Shown here piece after piece: positions 26,488 to 33,892 of a DNA stretch of 33,892 nucleotides. The notes under the pieces were generated by a model. The model ran no database searches, was not told the origin of the DNA, and worked only from the letters and a program-made list of their open reading frames with translations. Made by a program: the position numbers and the translations under genes. This DNA is from Rhizocola hellebori (GTDB taxonomy: Bacteria; Actinomycetota; Actinomycetes; Mycobacteriales; Micromonosporaceae). Within the stretch, counting starts at the first letter, position 1; every line of letters starts with the position of its first letter. The stretch lies in assembly GCF_016862955.1 (NCBI RefSeq), contig NZ_BONY01000095.1:1-33892 (forward strand), in the 5' to 3' direction.

Positions 26488-27000
26488 ATGAGTGGCGTTC
26501 CGGGATACGGGCTCGGCAAGGGCTTGGCCATCACGCTGAAGACCCTTGTCAGCCGCTCCACGACCCAGCAATATCCCGATGTCGCCCCCGAGCTGCCGCC
26601 CCGTTCGCGGGGCGTCATCGCTTTGCGCGAGGAAAATTGCACGGTCTGCATGCTGTGCGCGCGGGAGTGTCCGGATTGGTGCATCTACATCGACTCCCAC
26701 AAGGAAGAGGTCGTCGTTCCGGGGGCGGCTCGTCCGCGTCAGCGCAACGTGCTTGACCGTTTTGACATAGACTTCTCCCTATGTATGTATTGCGGAATCT
26801 GCATCGAAGCCTGTCCCTTTGATGCCCTCTTCTGGTCTCCCGAGTTCGAATACGCGGAATATGACATCCGCAACCTCTTGCACGACAAGGATCGCCTCAA
26901 CGAGTGGATGGCCACCGTCCCCGCGCCCCCCGCGCACGACCCGCAGGGCGAGCCGTCCAAAGAGGAAGCCAACGCCCTCAAGAAAGCCGGCGCGGCATGA
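26488..27000 (+). CDS. nuoI: NADH-quinone oxidoreductase subunit I-like protein (2x[4Fe-4S])
   Basis: A 170-residue ferredoxin-type subunit that carries clusters N6a and N6b in complex I. Two CxxCxxCxxxCP motifs are intact: Cys51, 54, 57, 61 and Cys99, 102, 105, 109. With NuoB it gives this cluster a three-cluster electron wire but no flavin entry point, so reduced ferredoxin or another carrier is a plausible donor. A GGGAGGA site precedes ATG 26488. The stop overlaps the nuoJ start as ATGA. Confidence 0.96.
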   Translation: MSGVPGYGLGKGLAITLKTLVSRSTTQQYPDVAPELPPRSRGVIALREENCTVCMLCARECPDWCIYIDSHKEEVVVPGAARPRQRNVLDRFDIDFSLCMYCGICIEACPFDALFWSPEFEYAEYDIRNLLHDKDRLNEWMATVPAPPAHDPQGEPSKEEANALKKAGAA

Positions 27001-27488
27001 CAGCGATTGATGTGATGCTATCCGCTGTGGGGCTGGTGGCGGTGGGTTCCGCGCTCGCCGTGGTAAGCACCCAGCACCTGGTGCGGGCCGGCCTCTGGCT
27101 CGTGGTGACGCTCGGCGCCGTCGCGGTGGAGTTCCTCCTGCTGCGCGCCGAGTTCGTGGCCTGGGTTCAGGTGCTCATCTACGTCGGGGCCGTGGTGGTG
27201 CTGCTGCTCTTCGCGGTCATGCTCACCCGGGCGCCGATCGGCCGCAGCACCGACCTCGACCGGCCGATCGGCCCAGCCCTGCTGATCGGGGCTGGTTCCG
27301 GGCTTGGCCTGGCCGGGCTGTTCGCGTGGGTCTTCCGCGACATGCGGGTCAACCCGCCCCCGACCGGCTCGGCGCAGCGGGTCGGCGAGGCCATCTTCGG
27401 CGACTGGGTGCTGCCCTTCGAAGTGCTCTCGGTGCTTCTGCTCGCAGCCCTGGTCGGGGCGATCGTTCTCTCCAAAAAGGACACGTGA
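26997..27488 (+). CDS. nuoJ: NADH-quinone oxidoreductase subunit J-like protein
   Basis: A 163-residue membrane subunit with five probable helices. The conserved stretch [26 protein letters not shown] (about 50-75) contains the pi-bulge helix region of NuoJ/ND6. ATG 26997 overlaps the nuoI stop by four bases, and its own stop overlaps nuoK by one base. Confidence 0.94.
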   Translation: MTAIDVMLSAVGLVAVGSALAVVSTQHLVRAGLWLVVTLGAVAVEFLLLRAEFVAWVQVLIYVGAVVVLLLFAVMLTRAPIGRSTDLDRPIGPALLIGAGSGLGLAGLFAWVFRDMRVNPPPTGSAQRVGEAIFGDWVLPFEVLSVLLLAALVGAIVLSKKDT

Positions 27489-27784
27489 TGCTGCAGCCCG
27501 TGATCCCCATGGTGACCGCCGCGCTGCTGTTCGGCATCGGCGTGTTCGGCGTGCTGCGCCGCCGCAACGCCGTCCTGGTGCTGCTCTGCGTCGAGCTGAT
27601 GCTCAACGCGGTCAACCTCATCCTGGTCACCAGCGATGTGGTGCGCGCGCAGATCACCGGGCAGGTGTTCGTCCTCTTCGTGATCGTCATCGCGGCCGCC
27701 GAGGTCGGGGTCGGGCTCGCCTTGGTGCTGCGCCTCTTCCGCCTTCGGGCAAACATCAACGTCGATGATGTAGAGCTTGGTTGA
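27488..27784 (+). CDS. nuoK: NADH-quinone oxidoreductase subunit K-like protein
   Basis: A 98-residue, three-helix subunit (NuoK/ND4L). The two membrane glutamates used for proton transfer are present, in [12 protein letters not shown] and in [15 protein letters not shown] 27488 overlaps the nuoJ TGA by one base (TGATG). It is the last gene of the tightly overlapping H-I-J-K block before the GNAT gene. Confidence 0.94.
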   Translation: MLQPVIPMVTAALLFGIGVFGVLRRRNAVLVLLCVELMLNAVNLILVTSDVVRAQITGQVFVLFVIVIAAAEVGVGLALVLRLFRLRANINVDDVELG

Positions 27785-27795
27785 GGCGACTTCGG

Positions 27796-28305
27796 GTGAT
27801 CATCAGGCGGGCGGGAGAAGAGGGCAAGGTGCATGCCCTGGCCCTGCTCGACCGCGCGGCTGAGTGGCTTGTGGAGCGTGGCCGGACAGGCCAGTGGGGC
27901 ACTGAGAAGCAGTCCACCAGCCCGCGCCGGCTGGCCCAGGCGCAGCCATGGGCCGACTCCGGTGGGTTCTACCTGGCGTGGAATGACGACGTGCCGGTGG
28001 GCGCGCTGGTGGTGGGGCAGGCCCCCGCTCATATCCCGCCGGCCGGCGAGCCCGAGCTTTACGTGAACCTCCTCGTGACCGACCGCCGGCATGCCGGCGA
28101 AGGCGTCGGCGCAGCGATGCTCGACTATGCCCGTGACCTCGCTCGGGCGCAGGGTGTTCGGCTGCTCCGGCTCGACTGCTATGCGGGCGACGACCGGGCG
28201 CTCGTGGCCTACTACGAAAAGCAGGGCTTCAGTGCGACCGAAACCTTTAGCTTCGAAATTCGCGACACGGTATGGCCGGGCCAGGTTATGCAGTTACGCC
28301 TGTGA
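27796..28305 (+). CDS. GNAT-family N-acetyltransferase
   Basis: A 169-residue acetyl-CoA-dependent acetyltransferase. The acetyl-CoA loop lies in DRRHAGEGVGAAMLDYARDLAR (a variant of the R/QxxGxG/A motif), followed by VRLLRLDCYAGDDRALVAYYEKQGFSA, the usual C-terminal strand and helix. The substrate may be a small molecule or a protein. GTG 27796 has GAGG about nine bases upstream; TTG 27781 would overlap the nuoK stop. It follows nuoK by 11 bases on the same strand and ends 20 bases inside a convergent membrane-protein gene, so it closes the first half of the nuo cluster. Confidence 0.88.
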   Translation: MIIRRAGEEGKVHALALLDRAAEWLVERGRTGQWGTEKQSTSPRRLAQAQPWADSGGFYLAWNDDVPVGALVVGQAPAHIPPAGEPELYVNLLVTDRRHAGEGVGAAMLDYARDLARAQGVRLLRLDCYAGDDRALVAYYEKQGFSATETFSFEIRDTVWPGQVMQLRL

Positions 28306-28738
28306 AGGGGTCGCGCGAAGAGTAGTAACGCCAGCAGGTAAAGGCGCACAGCGCGGCTATGACCAGGCCGAGCAGCGCGAAAACAATGTGCGAGTAAGCC
28401 GCCACCAAGTCCGAGCTGCTGTCCACGAAATCGATGATGTGCAGCAGCCCGAGCATGAAGGTAAAAAACCCGAAGAGCAGGATTATCAGGTACTCGGCGA
28501 GCGCGACCACGGCGACAAGCTTGGCGGAGCCCAGCGCGGGCTTGAGCCAAGCGCTAATCAGCAGCGCGAGAATGGGCAGCCCAACCGTGGTCAGCGTGGT
28601 GGGGTCGGTCCTATACGAGCGCTGAAGCAGATTGTCGCCGGCGCCGGGAAGCCACCAGCTGACGCCGATGAAGAAGATTTCGGCACCGGCATAGGCCAAC
28701 AGCGCCCATGCGAAGAGGGGTCGCAAGGTCATGTACAT
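28286..28738 (-). CDS. Four-helix membrane protein of unknown function, antisense within nuo cluster
   Basis: A 150-residue integral membrane protein with about four hydrophobic segments (FAWALLAYAGAEIFFIGVSWWL; TTVGLPILALLISAWL; AVVALAEYLIILLFGFFTFML; IVFALLGLVIAALCAF). I do not recognise the family and it does not look like the missing NuoA. ATG 28738 is preceded by GGAAAG; GTG 28753 would add five residues. It lies on the opposite strand between the GNAT gene and nuoL, divergent from nuoL by 59 bases and overlapping the GNAT gene tail by 20 bases. It therefore breaks the cluster into two transcription units. Confidence 0.77.
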   Translation of the reverse strand: MYMTLRPLFAWALLAYAGAEIFFIGVSWWLPGAGDNLLQRSYRTDPTTLTTVGLPILALLISAWLKPALGSAKLVAVVALAEYLIILLFGFFTFMLGLLHIIDFVDSSSDLVAAYSHIVFALLGLVIAALCAFTCWRYYSSRDPFTGVTA

Positions 28739-28797
28739 GAATCTTTCCGGCACACCGGTACTCGCGTCAATGCGCGTGACACGGCAGGATGTCGGTC

Positions 28798-30588
28798 ATG
28801 ACCGCAGGACTCAGCATCGGGCTCGTGGGAGCGCCGCTGCTGCTGGGTTTGATAGGCCTGCTGCTTCCGGCCCGCAATCGTCCCGATGCGGCCGCGCTCG
28901 GGATAGCGGGCGCGGCGCTCAGCGCTGGCGTTGTCGCGCTGATGCTGCTGCAGTACACCGGGCCGGTGGAGTCCACTCGGCCGTGGGTCGCTTTTGGAGA
29001 CTTCCAGGTAAGTCTGTCCAGCCTGGTGGACATGCGGGCACTGCTGACCGCGCTCGCGGTCACCGTGGTGGCGGTTTGCGTGCAGGTCTATTCGATCTCG
29101 TACCTCAAGGGTGACCAAAGATACGCCCCCTACGCAGCCCAGATCAGCATTTTCACGGCGGCCATGCTCACGGTCGTCCTTTCCGGAGACTTGATTCTGC
29201 TTCTGATCGGCTGGGAGGTGATGGGCGCGTGTTCCTATCTGCTCATCGCCCACGACCGCAGCCTGCCGGAAGCACCGCGCGCCGCAGTGAAGGCCTTCCT
29301 GGTGACCCGGGTCGGCGACGTCGGCTTCCTGCTGGGCATCGTGCTGCTGGCCGTGAAGACGGGCAGTTTCCAGATTTCGGTAGTGCTCGACAAGGTGCAG
29401 ACGCTCGACTCGACCACGGTCACCGTCGCCGCGCTTCTGCTGCTGGCTGGGGTTGCCGGTAAGAGCGCCCAGTTCCCGCTGCACACCTGGTTGCCCGACG
29501 CGATGGCCGGCCCGACGCCGATTTCCGCGCTCATCCACGCCGCGACCATGGTGGCGGCCGGTGTCTACGTGGTGGCACGGCTCTTCAAGCTTTTCGAGGC
29601 TTCGCCGGTGGCGCTGACGGTGCTCGGCATCATGGCTGCCATCACGCTTCTGCTCGGCGCGCTCGCCGCGACCGCGGCCGACGATGTGAAACGCGTGCTG
29701 GCGTGGTCAACAGTTTCGCAGCTCGGCTACATGATGGCCGCGCTGTCGATGGGCGCGGTCGACGCGGCCATGTTCCACCTGTTCACCCACGCGGCCTTCA
29801 AGGCCCTGCTCTTCCTCTGCGCGGGGTCGCTCATCCATGCCGTGGGCAGCAACCTGCTTTCGCGGATGGGCGGGCTGCGCAAGGGGATGCCGCTGACCTT
29901 CGTCACTATGAGCATCGGGCTTGGCGCGCTGGTCGGGGTACCCCCACTGGCTGGTTTTTTCAGTAAGGAAGCGGTTGTCGCCTCGTTGCACGACAAGCCG
30001 TGGCTGTGGATGGCCGCTCTTGTTGGCATTGCCTTGACGGCTTGGTACTCCACACGCCTGCTGCTGTTGGCGTTCTTCGGGCCGACGCCCGAGGGGGTGC
30101 ACCCGCACGAGCCCGCCTTCGCCATGCGCATGCCGCTGGTGCTGCTGGCCATTCCCGCGGCCGGGCTGGGTCTGAGCGCTTATGTGGTTCGCAATGATCT
30201 GGTGCATCTTGACGGTGAGCTGGTCCTGCCGCTCGGGCTGACCGCGGCCGGTCTGCTGGTGGGTTGGCTGATGTGCCGCCACCACACCGATCCGGTGCTC
30301 AGACTGGGCCGGTTCGGCCCGTTCGTGGCCGGCGGCTTCGGTCTGGACACGGTTCAGCGCTGGCTGGTGGTGGTTCCGGTACGGGCCGTGGCCAAGGCGG
30401 TTCGCTTCTTCGATGTGTCCGGAGTGGATGGAGCGGTGATGGGCCTCGGTGGCGCCACCCGCTCGGCCGGTTCGGGCCTGGCCGCCTGGCACCGAGCCGC
30501 GCTGCCACGCGCTTTCGCCGCCGTGCTCGGCGCTGCCGCCCTGCTCGCCATCGCGGGCGTGACCCTGAGTCTGGTGGGGCTATGGTGA
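28798..30588 (+). CDS. nuoL: NADH-quinone oxidoreductase subunit L-like protein
   Basis: A 596-residue antiporter-like subunit, the distal proton pump of complex I. Key charged residues are present: Glu140 in IGWEVMG and Lys222 in AGKSAQFPLHTWLPDAM. The discontinuous-helix regions and the C-terminal extension (lateral helix area) appear complete. ATG 28798 has AGGA about eight bases upstream and CAGGAT seven bases upstream; ATG 28789 is an alternative. It is divergent from the membrane-protein gene, so nuoL-M-N probably has its own promoter. The stop overlaps nuoM. Confidence 0.95.
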   Translation: MTAGLSIGLVGAPLLLGLIGLLLPARNRPDAAALGIAGAALSAGVVALMLLQYTGPVESTRPWVAFGDFQVSLSSLVDMRALLTALAVTVVAVCVQVYSISYLKGDQRYAPYAAQISIFTAAMLTVVLSGDLILLLIGWEVMGACSYLLIAHDRSLPEAPRAAVKAFLVTRVGDVGFLLGIVLLAVKTGSFQISVVLDKVQTLDSTTVTVAALLLLAGVAGKSAQFPLHTWLPDAMAGPTPISALIHAATMVAAGVYVVARLFKLFEASPVALTVLGIMAAITLLLGALAATAADDVKRVLAWSTVSQLGYMMAALSMGAVDAAMFHLFTHAAFKALLFLCAGSLIHAVGSNLLSRMGGLRKGMPLTFVTMSIGLGALVGVPPLAGFFSKEAVVASLHDKPWLWMAALVGIALTAWYSTRLLLLAFFGPTPEGVHPHEPAFAMRMPLVLLAIPAAGLGLSAYVVRNDLVHLDGELVLPLGLTAAGLLVGWLMCRHHTDPVLRLGRFGPFVAGGFGLDTVQRWLVVVPVRAVAKAVRFFDVSGVDGAVMGLGGATRSAGSGLAAWHRAALPRAFAAVLGAAALLAIAGVTLSLVGLW

Positions 30589-32033
30589 GTTACTTGCTGC
30601 TGTGGACGCTTGCGGTGCCGCTGATCGGCGCGGTGTTCGCGGCCGTCTGCCCGGACAGGCTAGGCCGCTGGGTCGCCGCCGTCGCGGCGTTGCTGACTTT
30701 CGGCCTCACCCTGGCGCTGGGCGTGGGCCGCCAGAGCGGGATGTGGCATGAGCTCGACTGGGCCTGGGTGCCCGAGTTCGGCCTGCGCCTGCAGCTCGGT
30801 GTCGACGGCATCTCCTTCCCGCTGGTGGTGCTGACCGGGCTGCTGACCCTGCTGTGTTGCGGCTACTCGATCTGGCACACGCCAAAACCGGGGCGTGGCA
30901 ACATTCTTGGCGCGTTGCTGCTCCTCATCGAGGTCGGCATCCTCGGCACCTTCCTTGCCCAGAACCTGGTTCTGTTCTTCATCGCGTTCGAAGTTGTGCT
31001 GCTGCCGATGGCCGCGGTGATCGCGGTCTGGGGCGGCGAAGGCGCCCGCCGCGCCGCGCTCAAGTTCGCGCTCTACACGCTCGCCGGTTCGGTGCTGCTC
31101 CTGATCGGCGTCATCGCGGTGGTGGTGCTGACCGGAAGCGGCGACATGGTCAACCCGCCCCCGCTCAGCCGCGACGCGCAGCTGTGGATATTCGCGCTCT
31201 TCGCGGTGGCCTTCGCGGTGAAGAGCCCGCTGTGGCCGTTGCACACCTGGCTTCCCGACGCCCATACCGAGGCGCCCACTGTCGGCAGCGTGATCCTGGC
31301 CGGGGTGCTGCTGAAGATGGGCACCTACGGCCTGATCCGGGTCGGCGTCGGCGTGACTCCGGAGGGCTTCGCCTGGGCCTCACCGGTGCTCGGGGTGCTG
31401 GCGGTGGCGGCGATCATCATCGGCTCCCTGGTGTGTCTGGTACAGACCGAGCTCAAACGGCTCATCGCCTACTCCTCGGTGGGCCACATGGGTTTCGTCC
31501 TGCTCGGCATCTCCACCGGCACCCAGGCCGGGCTGGAGGCGGCGCTGATCGGCAACATCGCCCACGGCGTGCTGACCGGTCTCCTCTTCTTCCTGGCCGG
31601 TGCCATCAAGGACCGCGCCCACACGGGCGAGCTGTCCGAGCTCGGCGGGCTTCGCGAGAAGGCGCCGTGGCTGGCGGGCATCCTTGGCCTGGCCGCCATC
31701 GGCAGCCTCGGCCTGCCCGGGCTGGCCGGGTTCTGGGGCGAGGCTTTCGCCGTGCTGGCGTCCTATTCGCGCGGCGGTCCACTGTGGACGACGCTGGCCG
31801 TCGTCGCCGCGATCGGCGGCGCGTTGACCGCGGCCTATCTGCTTCGCCTGCTCCGCAAGGTGAGCCATGGCCCGCTTGCCCCATCGCTGTCCACGGCCGC
31901 TGACACCCGTCTGGTGGAGGCCATCTCCTGGTCGCCTCTGGTACTGCTGGCGCTGGTGCTCGGTGCCCTGCCCGGCTTGGTGATCAACCTGGCGGCCGGG
32001 GCTGCCCTGATTACGGAAGCGGTGGGCAAGTGA
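30582..32033 (+). CDS. nuoM: NADH-quinone oxidoreductase subunit M-like protein
   Basis: A 483-residue antiporter-like proton-pumping subunit with about fourteen helices. Glu137 (FIAFEVVLLP) and Lys214 (FAVKSPLWPLHTWLPDAH) mark the transfer path, and TELKRLIAYSSVGHMGF is typical. ATG 30582 overlaps the nuoL stop by seven bases (GTG 30585 is also possible). The stop overlaps the nuoN GTG as GTGA. Confidence 0.95.
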   Translation: MVSYLLLWTLAVPLIGAVFAAVCPDRLGRWVAAVAALLTFGLTLALGVGRQSGMWHELDWAWVPEFGLRLQLGVDGISFPLVVLTGLLTLLCCGYSIWHTPKPGRGNILGALLLLIEVGILGTFLAQNLVLFFIAFEVVLLPMAAVIAVWGGEGARRAALKFALYTLAGSVLLLIGVIAVVVLTGSGDMVNPPPLSRDAQLWIFALFAVAFAVKSPLWPLHTWLPDAHTEAPTVGSVILAGVLLKMGTYGLIRVGVGVTPEGFAWASPVLGVLAVAAIIIGSLVCLVQTELKRLIAYSSVGHMGFVLLGISTGTQAGLEAALIGNIAHGVLTGLLFFLAGAIKDRAHTGELSELGGLREKAPWLAGILGLAAIGSLGLPGLAGFWGEAFAVLASYSRGGPLWTTLAVVAAIGGALTAAYLLRLLRKVSHGPLAPSLSTAADTRLVEAISWSPLVLLALVLGALPGLVINLAAGAALITEAVGK

Positions 32034-33448
32034 TCTGGCCGATGCTCATCGCCGCCGCGACTGCCGTCGCGGTGCTCCTCGCCGACCTGCTCATCCCGCG
32101 CTGGGTCGCCCCCTGGGCGGTGACGATCCTCGGTGCCGCGGCGACCGCGGTGGCCGCCGTGATAGCGCCCGTGGGCGGCTATTCGCTGCTCTGCGCCGAG
32201 CCGGACAGGTGCTCGTACACGCTCACTGACCGGGCCCGTCTCATCGCCCTGGTCATTGGCGCGCTGACCGCCTTGTGCATGCTGCTGTTCACGTCCGCGC
32301 TCAGGGCGGGCGATGCGCCCGCCGGCGAGGTCGGGTTCCTTATGGCGTGCGCCATGACCGGCGGTGTGGTCCTGGGTGGGGCGCAAGACCTGCTCACCTT
32401 GATCGTGGCGTTGGAGACGCTCACGCTGCCGCTCTATGCGCTTGTCGCGCTGCACCGCCGCCGCGCTTCCGAAGGAGCGGGGGCCTCGGTCACGTTCTTC
32501 ACCACCAGCGTGGTCGCCACCGCCGTCACGCTGCTCGGTGCCGCGCTGCTCCAATTCAGCAGCGGCACCGTGCATCTGCCCTATGCGCTCACGCCCACCG
32601 AGTTCAAACCGCTGGGCGTGGCCGGTCTGGTCCTGCTCCTCACCGGATTGGGCTTCAAGGTGGCGGCCGTACCCCTGCACCTGTGGGCTCCGTCCACTTA
32701 CGACGGCGCGCCGCTGGCCGTGGCCGCCTACCTTTCGACCGCCTCGAAGCTCGGCGGGGTGGTGGCCATCCTCATCGTCACCGATGCCACCCTCACCAGC
32801 GACCTCGTGGACACGGCCGGCATCACCGTGGCCGTCCTGGCCACCGCTTCGCTTCTCGTCGGCACCCTGGTCGCGTTGCGCCAGGAGCGCACAGTGCGCC
32901 TGCTCGCGTGGTCTTCGGTCGCCCAGGCCGGCTTCATCCTGGCGCCCCTCGGCGGCCTCATCGGCCTGCGGCTGCCCAGCGCGGGCGCCGGCCTCATCGC
33001 TGCCGCGCTTGCCTACACCCTCTTCTTCATCGCCTTGGAGCTGGCCGCTTTCAGCGGGGTGACCGCCCTGCGCCCCGGCCCGCTCGACGGCGGCGTCCTG
33101 CGCGACCTCAACGGCCTCGGCCGTGCCGCGCCCTGGCGTTCCGCCCTGCTCGCCTTTGCGCTCATCGGCCTCGCCGGTCTGCCGCCCGCTCTCGCCGGCC
33201 TGTTCGCAAAGATCACCGTCTTGGGCGCGCTGCTGAACGTCAGGTCCTACTGGCTCGCCGTCGTGGTGGCCCTGCTCTCCATCGTCGGCCTGGCCGTCTA
33301 TTGGCGCCCCCTGGTCGCCCTCTACCGCGGCACCTCCACCGACACCGCCCGTCCACAATGGACAACCCTGATCCCACTCGCCCTGGCCACCCTCGCCATC
33401 CTCGCCCTGAGCGTGGCCCCCCAACTAGCCCTCACCCCCACCCCCTAG
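32030..33448 (+). CDS. nuoN: NADH-quinone oxidoreductase subunit N-like protein
   Basis: A 472-residue antiporter-like subunit, the third proton pump. Glu129 (IVALETLTLPLYAL) and Lys210 (GLGFKVAAVPLHLWAPSTYDGAP) are in place, and RTVRLLAWSSVAQAGF matches the family. It starts with GTG at the GTGA overlap with nuoM. It is the last gene in the window; repeat-rich non-coding DNA follows. Confidence 0.94.
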   Translation: MIWPMLIAAATAVAVLLADLLIPRWVAPWAVTILGAAATAVAAVIAPVGGYSLLCAEPDRCSYTLTDRARLIALVIGALTALCMLLFTSALRAGDAPAGEVGFLMACAMTGGVVLGGAQDLLTLIVALETLTLPLYALVALHRRRASEGAGASVTFFTTSVVATAVTLLGAALLQFSSGTVHLPYALTPTEFKPLGVAGLVLLLTGLGFKVAAVPLHLWAPSTYDGAPLAVAAYLSTASKLGGVVAILIVTDATLTSDLVDTAGITVAVLATASLLVGTLVALRQERTVRLLAWSSVAQAGFILAPLGGLIGLRLPSAGAGLIAAALAYTLFFIALELAAFSGVTALRPGPLDGGVLRDLNGLGRAAPWRSALLAFALIGLAGLPPALAGLFAKITVLGALLNVRSYWLAVVVALLSIVGLAVYWRPLVALYRGTSTDTARPQWTTLIPLALATLAILALSVAPQLALTPTP

Positions 33449-33892
33449 CCCAGCCCGCCGCCGGCCCTTTACCCCCCACGCCCTTGGGCCTGCGTAGCTG
33501 GCGGTCACCTCGCACCCTGGCCCTGTGCCGGCGGTCACCACGCGCCCTAGCACTCTGCTGGCGGTGAGCCCACGCCCTGGCCCTCTGCCCTCTGCCGGCG
33601 GTGAGCCCACGCCTTGGCCCTCTGCCCGCGGTGTGAGCCCACGCCTTGGCCCTTCTGCCGGCGGTGAGCCCACGCCCTGGCCCTTGCCGGCGGTGAGCCC
33701 ACGCCTTGAGCGCGGCTCCCCAGCTGGCCTCACCCGACGCCCTGAGCACGGCGCCCAGCCGACCTCACCCGCCGCGCCCTAGCCGCCCTATCTCTCGCCC
33801 TGCCTGTGCGTCGCCCCGCCTCCGCTCGTCTGTCCCCGCGGGTGGATTTCGCGACTTCGGGGAAATCGCTGCTATCCATCGCGGCGACGAAA
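33449..33892. other. Non-coding region after nuoN
   Basis: No gene is supported. The stretch is dominated by 30-bp tandem repeats at 33500-33711. A GATTTC/GAAATC inverted repeat (33845-33850 with 33862-33867) near the right edge could be part of a hairpin for a gene beyond the window. No clear nuoN terminator is seen. Confidence 0.6.
33500..33711. repeat. Degenerate ~30-bp tandem repeat, about seven copies
   Basis: Units start with GGCGGTGAGCCCACGCC and continue with a (C/T)TGGCCCTCTGCC half. Approximate units are 33500-33529, 33530-33559, 33560-33596, 33597-33626, 33627-33659, 33660-33688 and 33689-33711. The first two have GGCGGTCACC instead of GGCGGTGAGC. Lengths vary from 29 to 37 because of small insertions such as a doubled CCTCTG. 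There are no unique spacers, so it is not CRISPR. Decayed copies may continue to about 33780. Confidence 0.87.

Noticed and set aside
25279-26700. A 473-codon minus-strand open frame under nuoC-nuoH
   Set aside because: His/Gln/Arg-rich antisense artefact; nuoH on the plus strand is certain.
28286-28738. Antisense membrane protein as the missing NuoA
   Set aside because: It has four helices and opposite orientation and lacks the conserved acidic NuoA motif pattern.
31835-33424. A 529-codon minus-strand open frame under nuoN
   Set aside because: Low-complexity Gly/Glu/Arg/Gln text with no family resemblance; it is the antisense of clear NuoM/NuoN sequence.
33500-33711. CRISPR array
   Set aside because: The repeats are directly adjacent with no unique spacers, unit lengths drift, and no cas gene is present.
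33425-33749. Small repeat-encoded proteins on the minus strand after nuoN
   Set aside because: Gly/Arg/Ala repeats read in more than one frame are products of the 30-bp DNA repeat.

Overview
This window is GC-rich, densely packed actinobacterial DNA. The strongest taxonomic signal is gene order. An RhlE-type helicase, a DUF3107 gene, a TetR regulator, a DUF3152 gene, moeZ and, a little further on, an alkyltransferase-like gene are laid out much as I recall them around rhlE-Rv3208A-Rv3208-Rv3207c-moeB1-Rv3204 of Mycobacterium tuberculosis. The detailed protein types look more like a Streptosporangiales or Streptomyces-type organism. No tRNA, rRNA, insertion sequence, phage gene or CRISPR array was seen.

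Layout. 1-403 is non-coding and holds a 13-bp tandem repeat. 404-3842 (minus) carries a PNPOx-like protein, an MgtE-like Mg2+ sensor without a channel domain, a DUF1003 membrane protein and an Mrp/ApbC iron-sulfur carrier. 3886-7051 holds an EamA exporter, an SDR oxidoreductase (minus), a DUF4190 membrane protein and a methyltransferase. 7011-8997 (minus) is a heme oxygenase-DUF2470 fusion followed by an unrecognised gene, under a near-consensus IdeR/DmdR iron box. 9162-11899 (minus) holds the helicase and the TetR-DUF3107 pair. 12005-17649 (plus) is a five-gene run: a 631-aa disordered protein, a DUF3152 zincin-like protein, moeZ, a lipoprotein and a squalene-cyclase-repeat protein. 17746-20000 (minus) is proBA. 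An alkyltransferase-like gene, a short gamma-glutamyltransferase and a GPH-type sugar/cation symporter follow.

23117-33448 is a complex I-like cluster in the order nuoB-[DUF2252]-nuoC-nuoH-nuoI-nuoJ-nuoK-[GNAT]-[antisense membrane protein]-nuoL-nuoM-nuoN. It has no nuoA, nuoD, nuoE, nuoF or nuoG. nuoC joins nuoH by a one-base TGATG overlap, so D-G are cleanly missing and there is no NADH-input module. A kinase-like DUF2252 gene sits between nuoB and nuoC. This is the best candidate in the window for an unusual system: a proton- or ion-pumping arm plus NuoB/C/I with no quinone-site NuoD encoded locally. After nuoN, 33449-33892 is non-coding and carries about seven degenerate 30-bp tandem repeats.

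A second theme is transcription start architecture. At least nine genes have a TANNNT hexamer exactly 6 or 7 bases before the start codon, mostly with no Shine-Dalgarno sequence. This is the signature of leaderless mRNAs in actinobacteria. In three cases the upstream gene's stop codon forms the TA of that hexamer.
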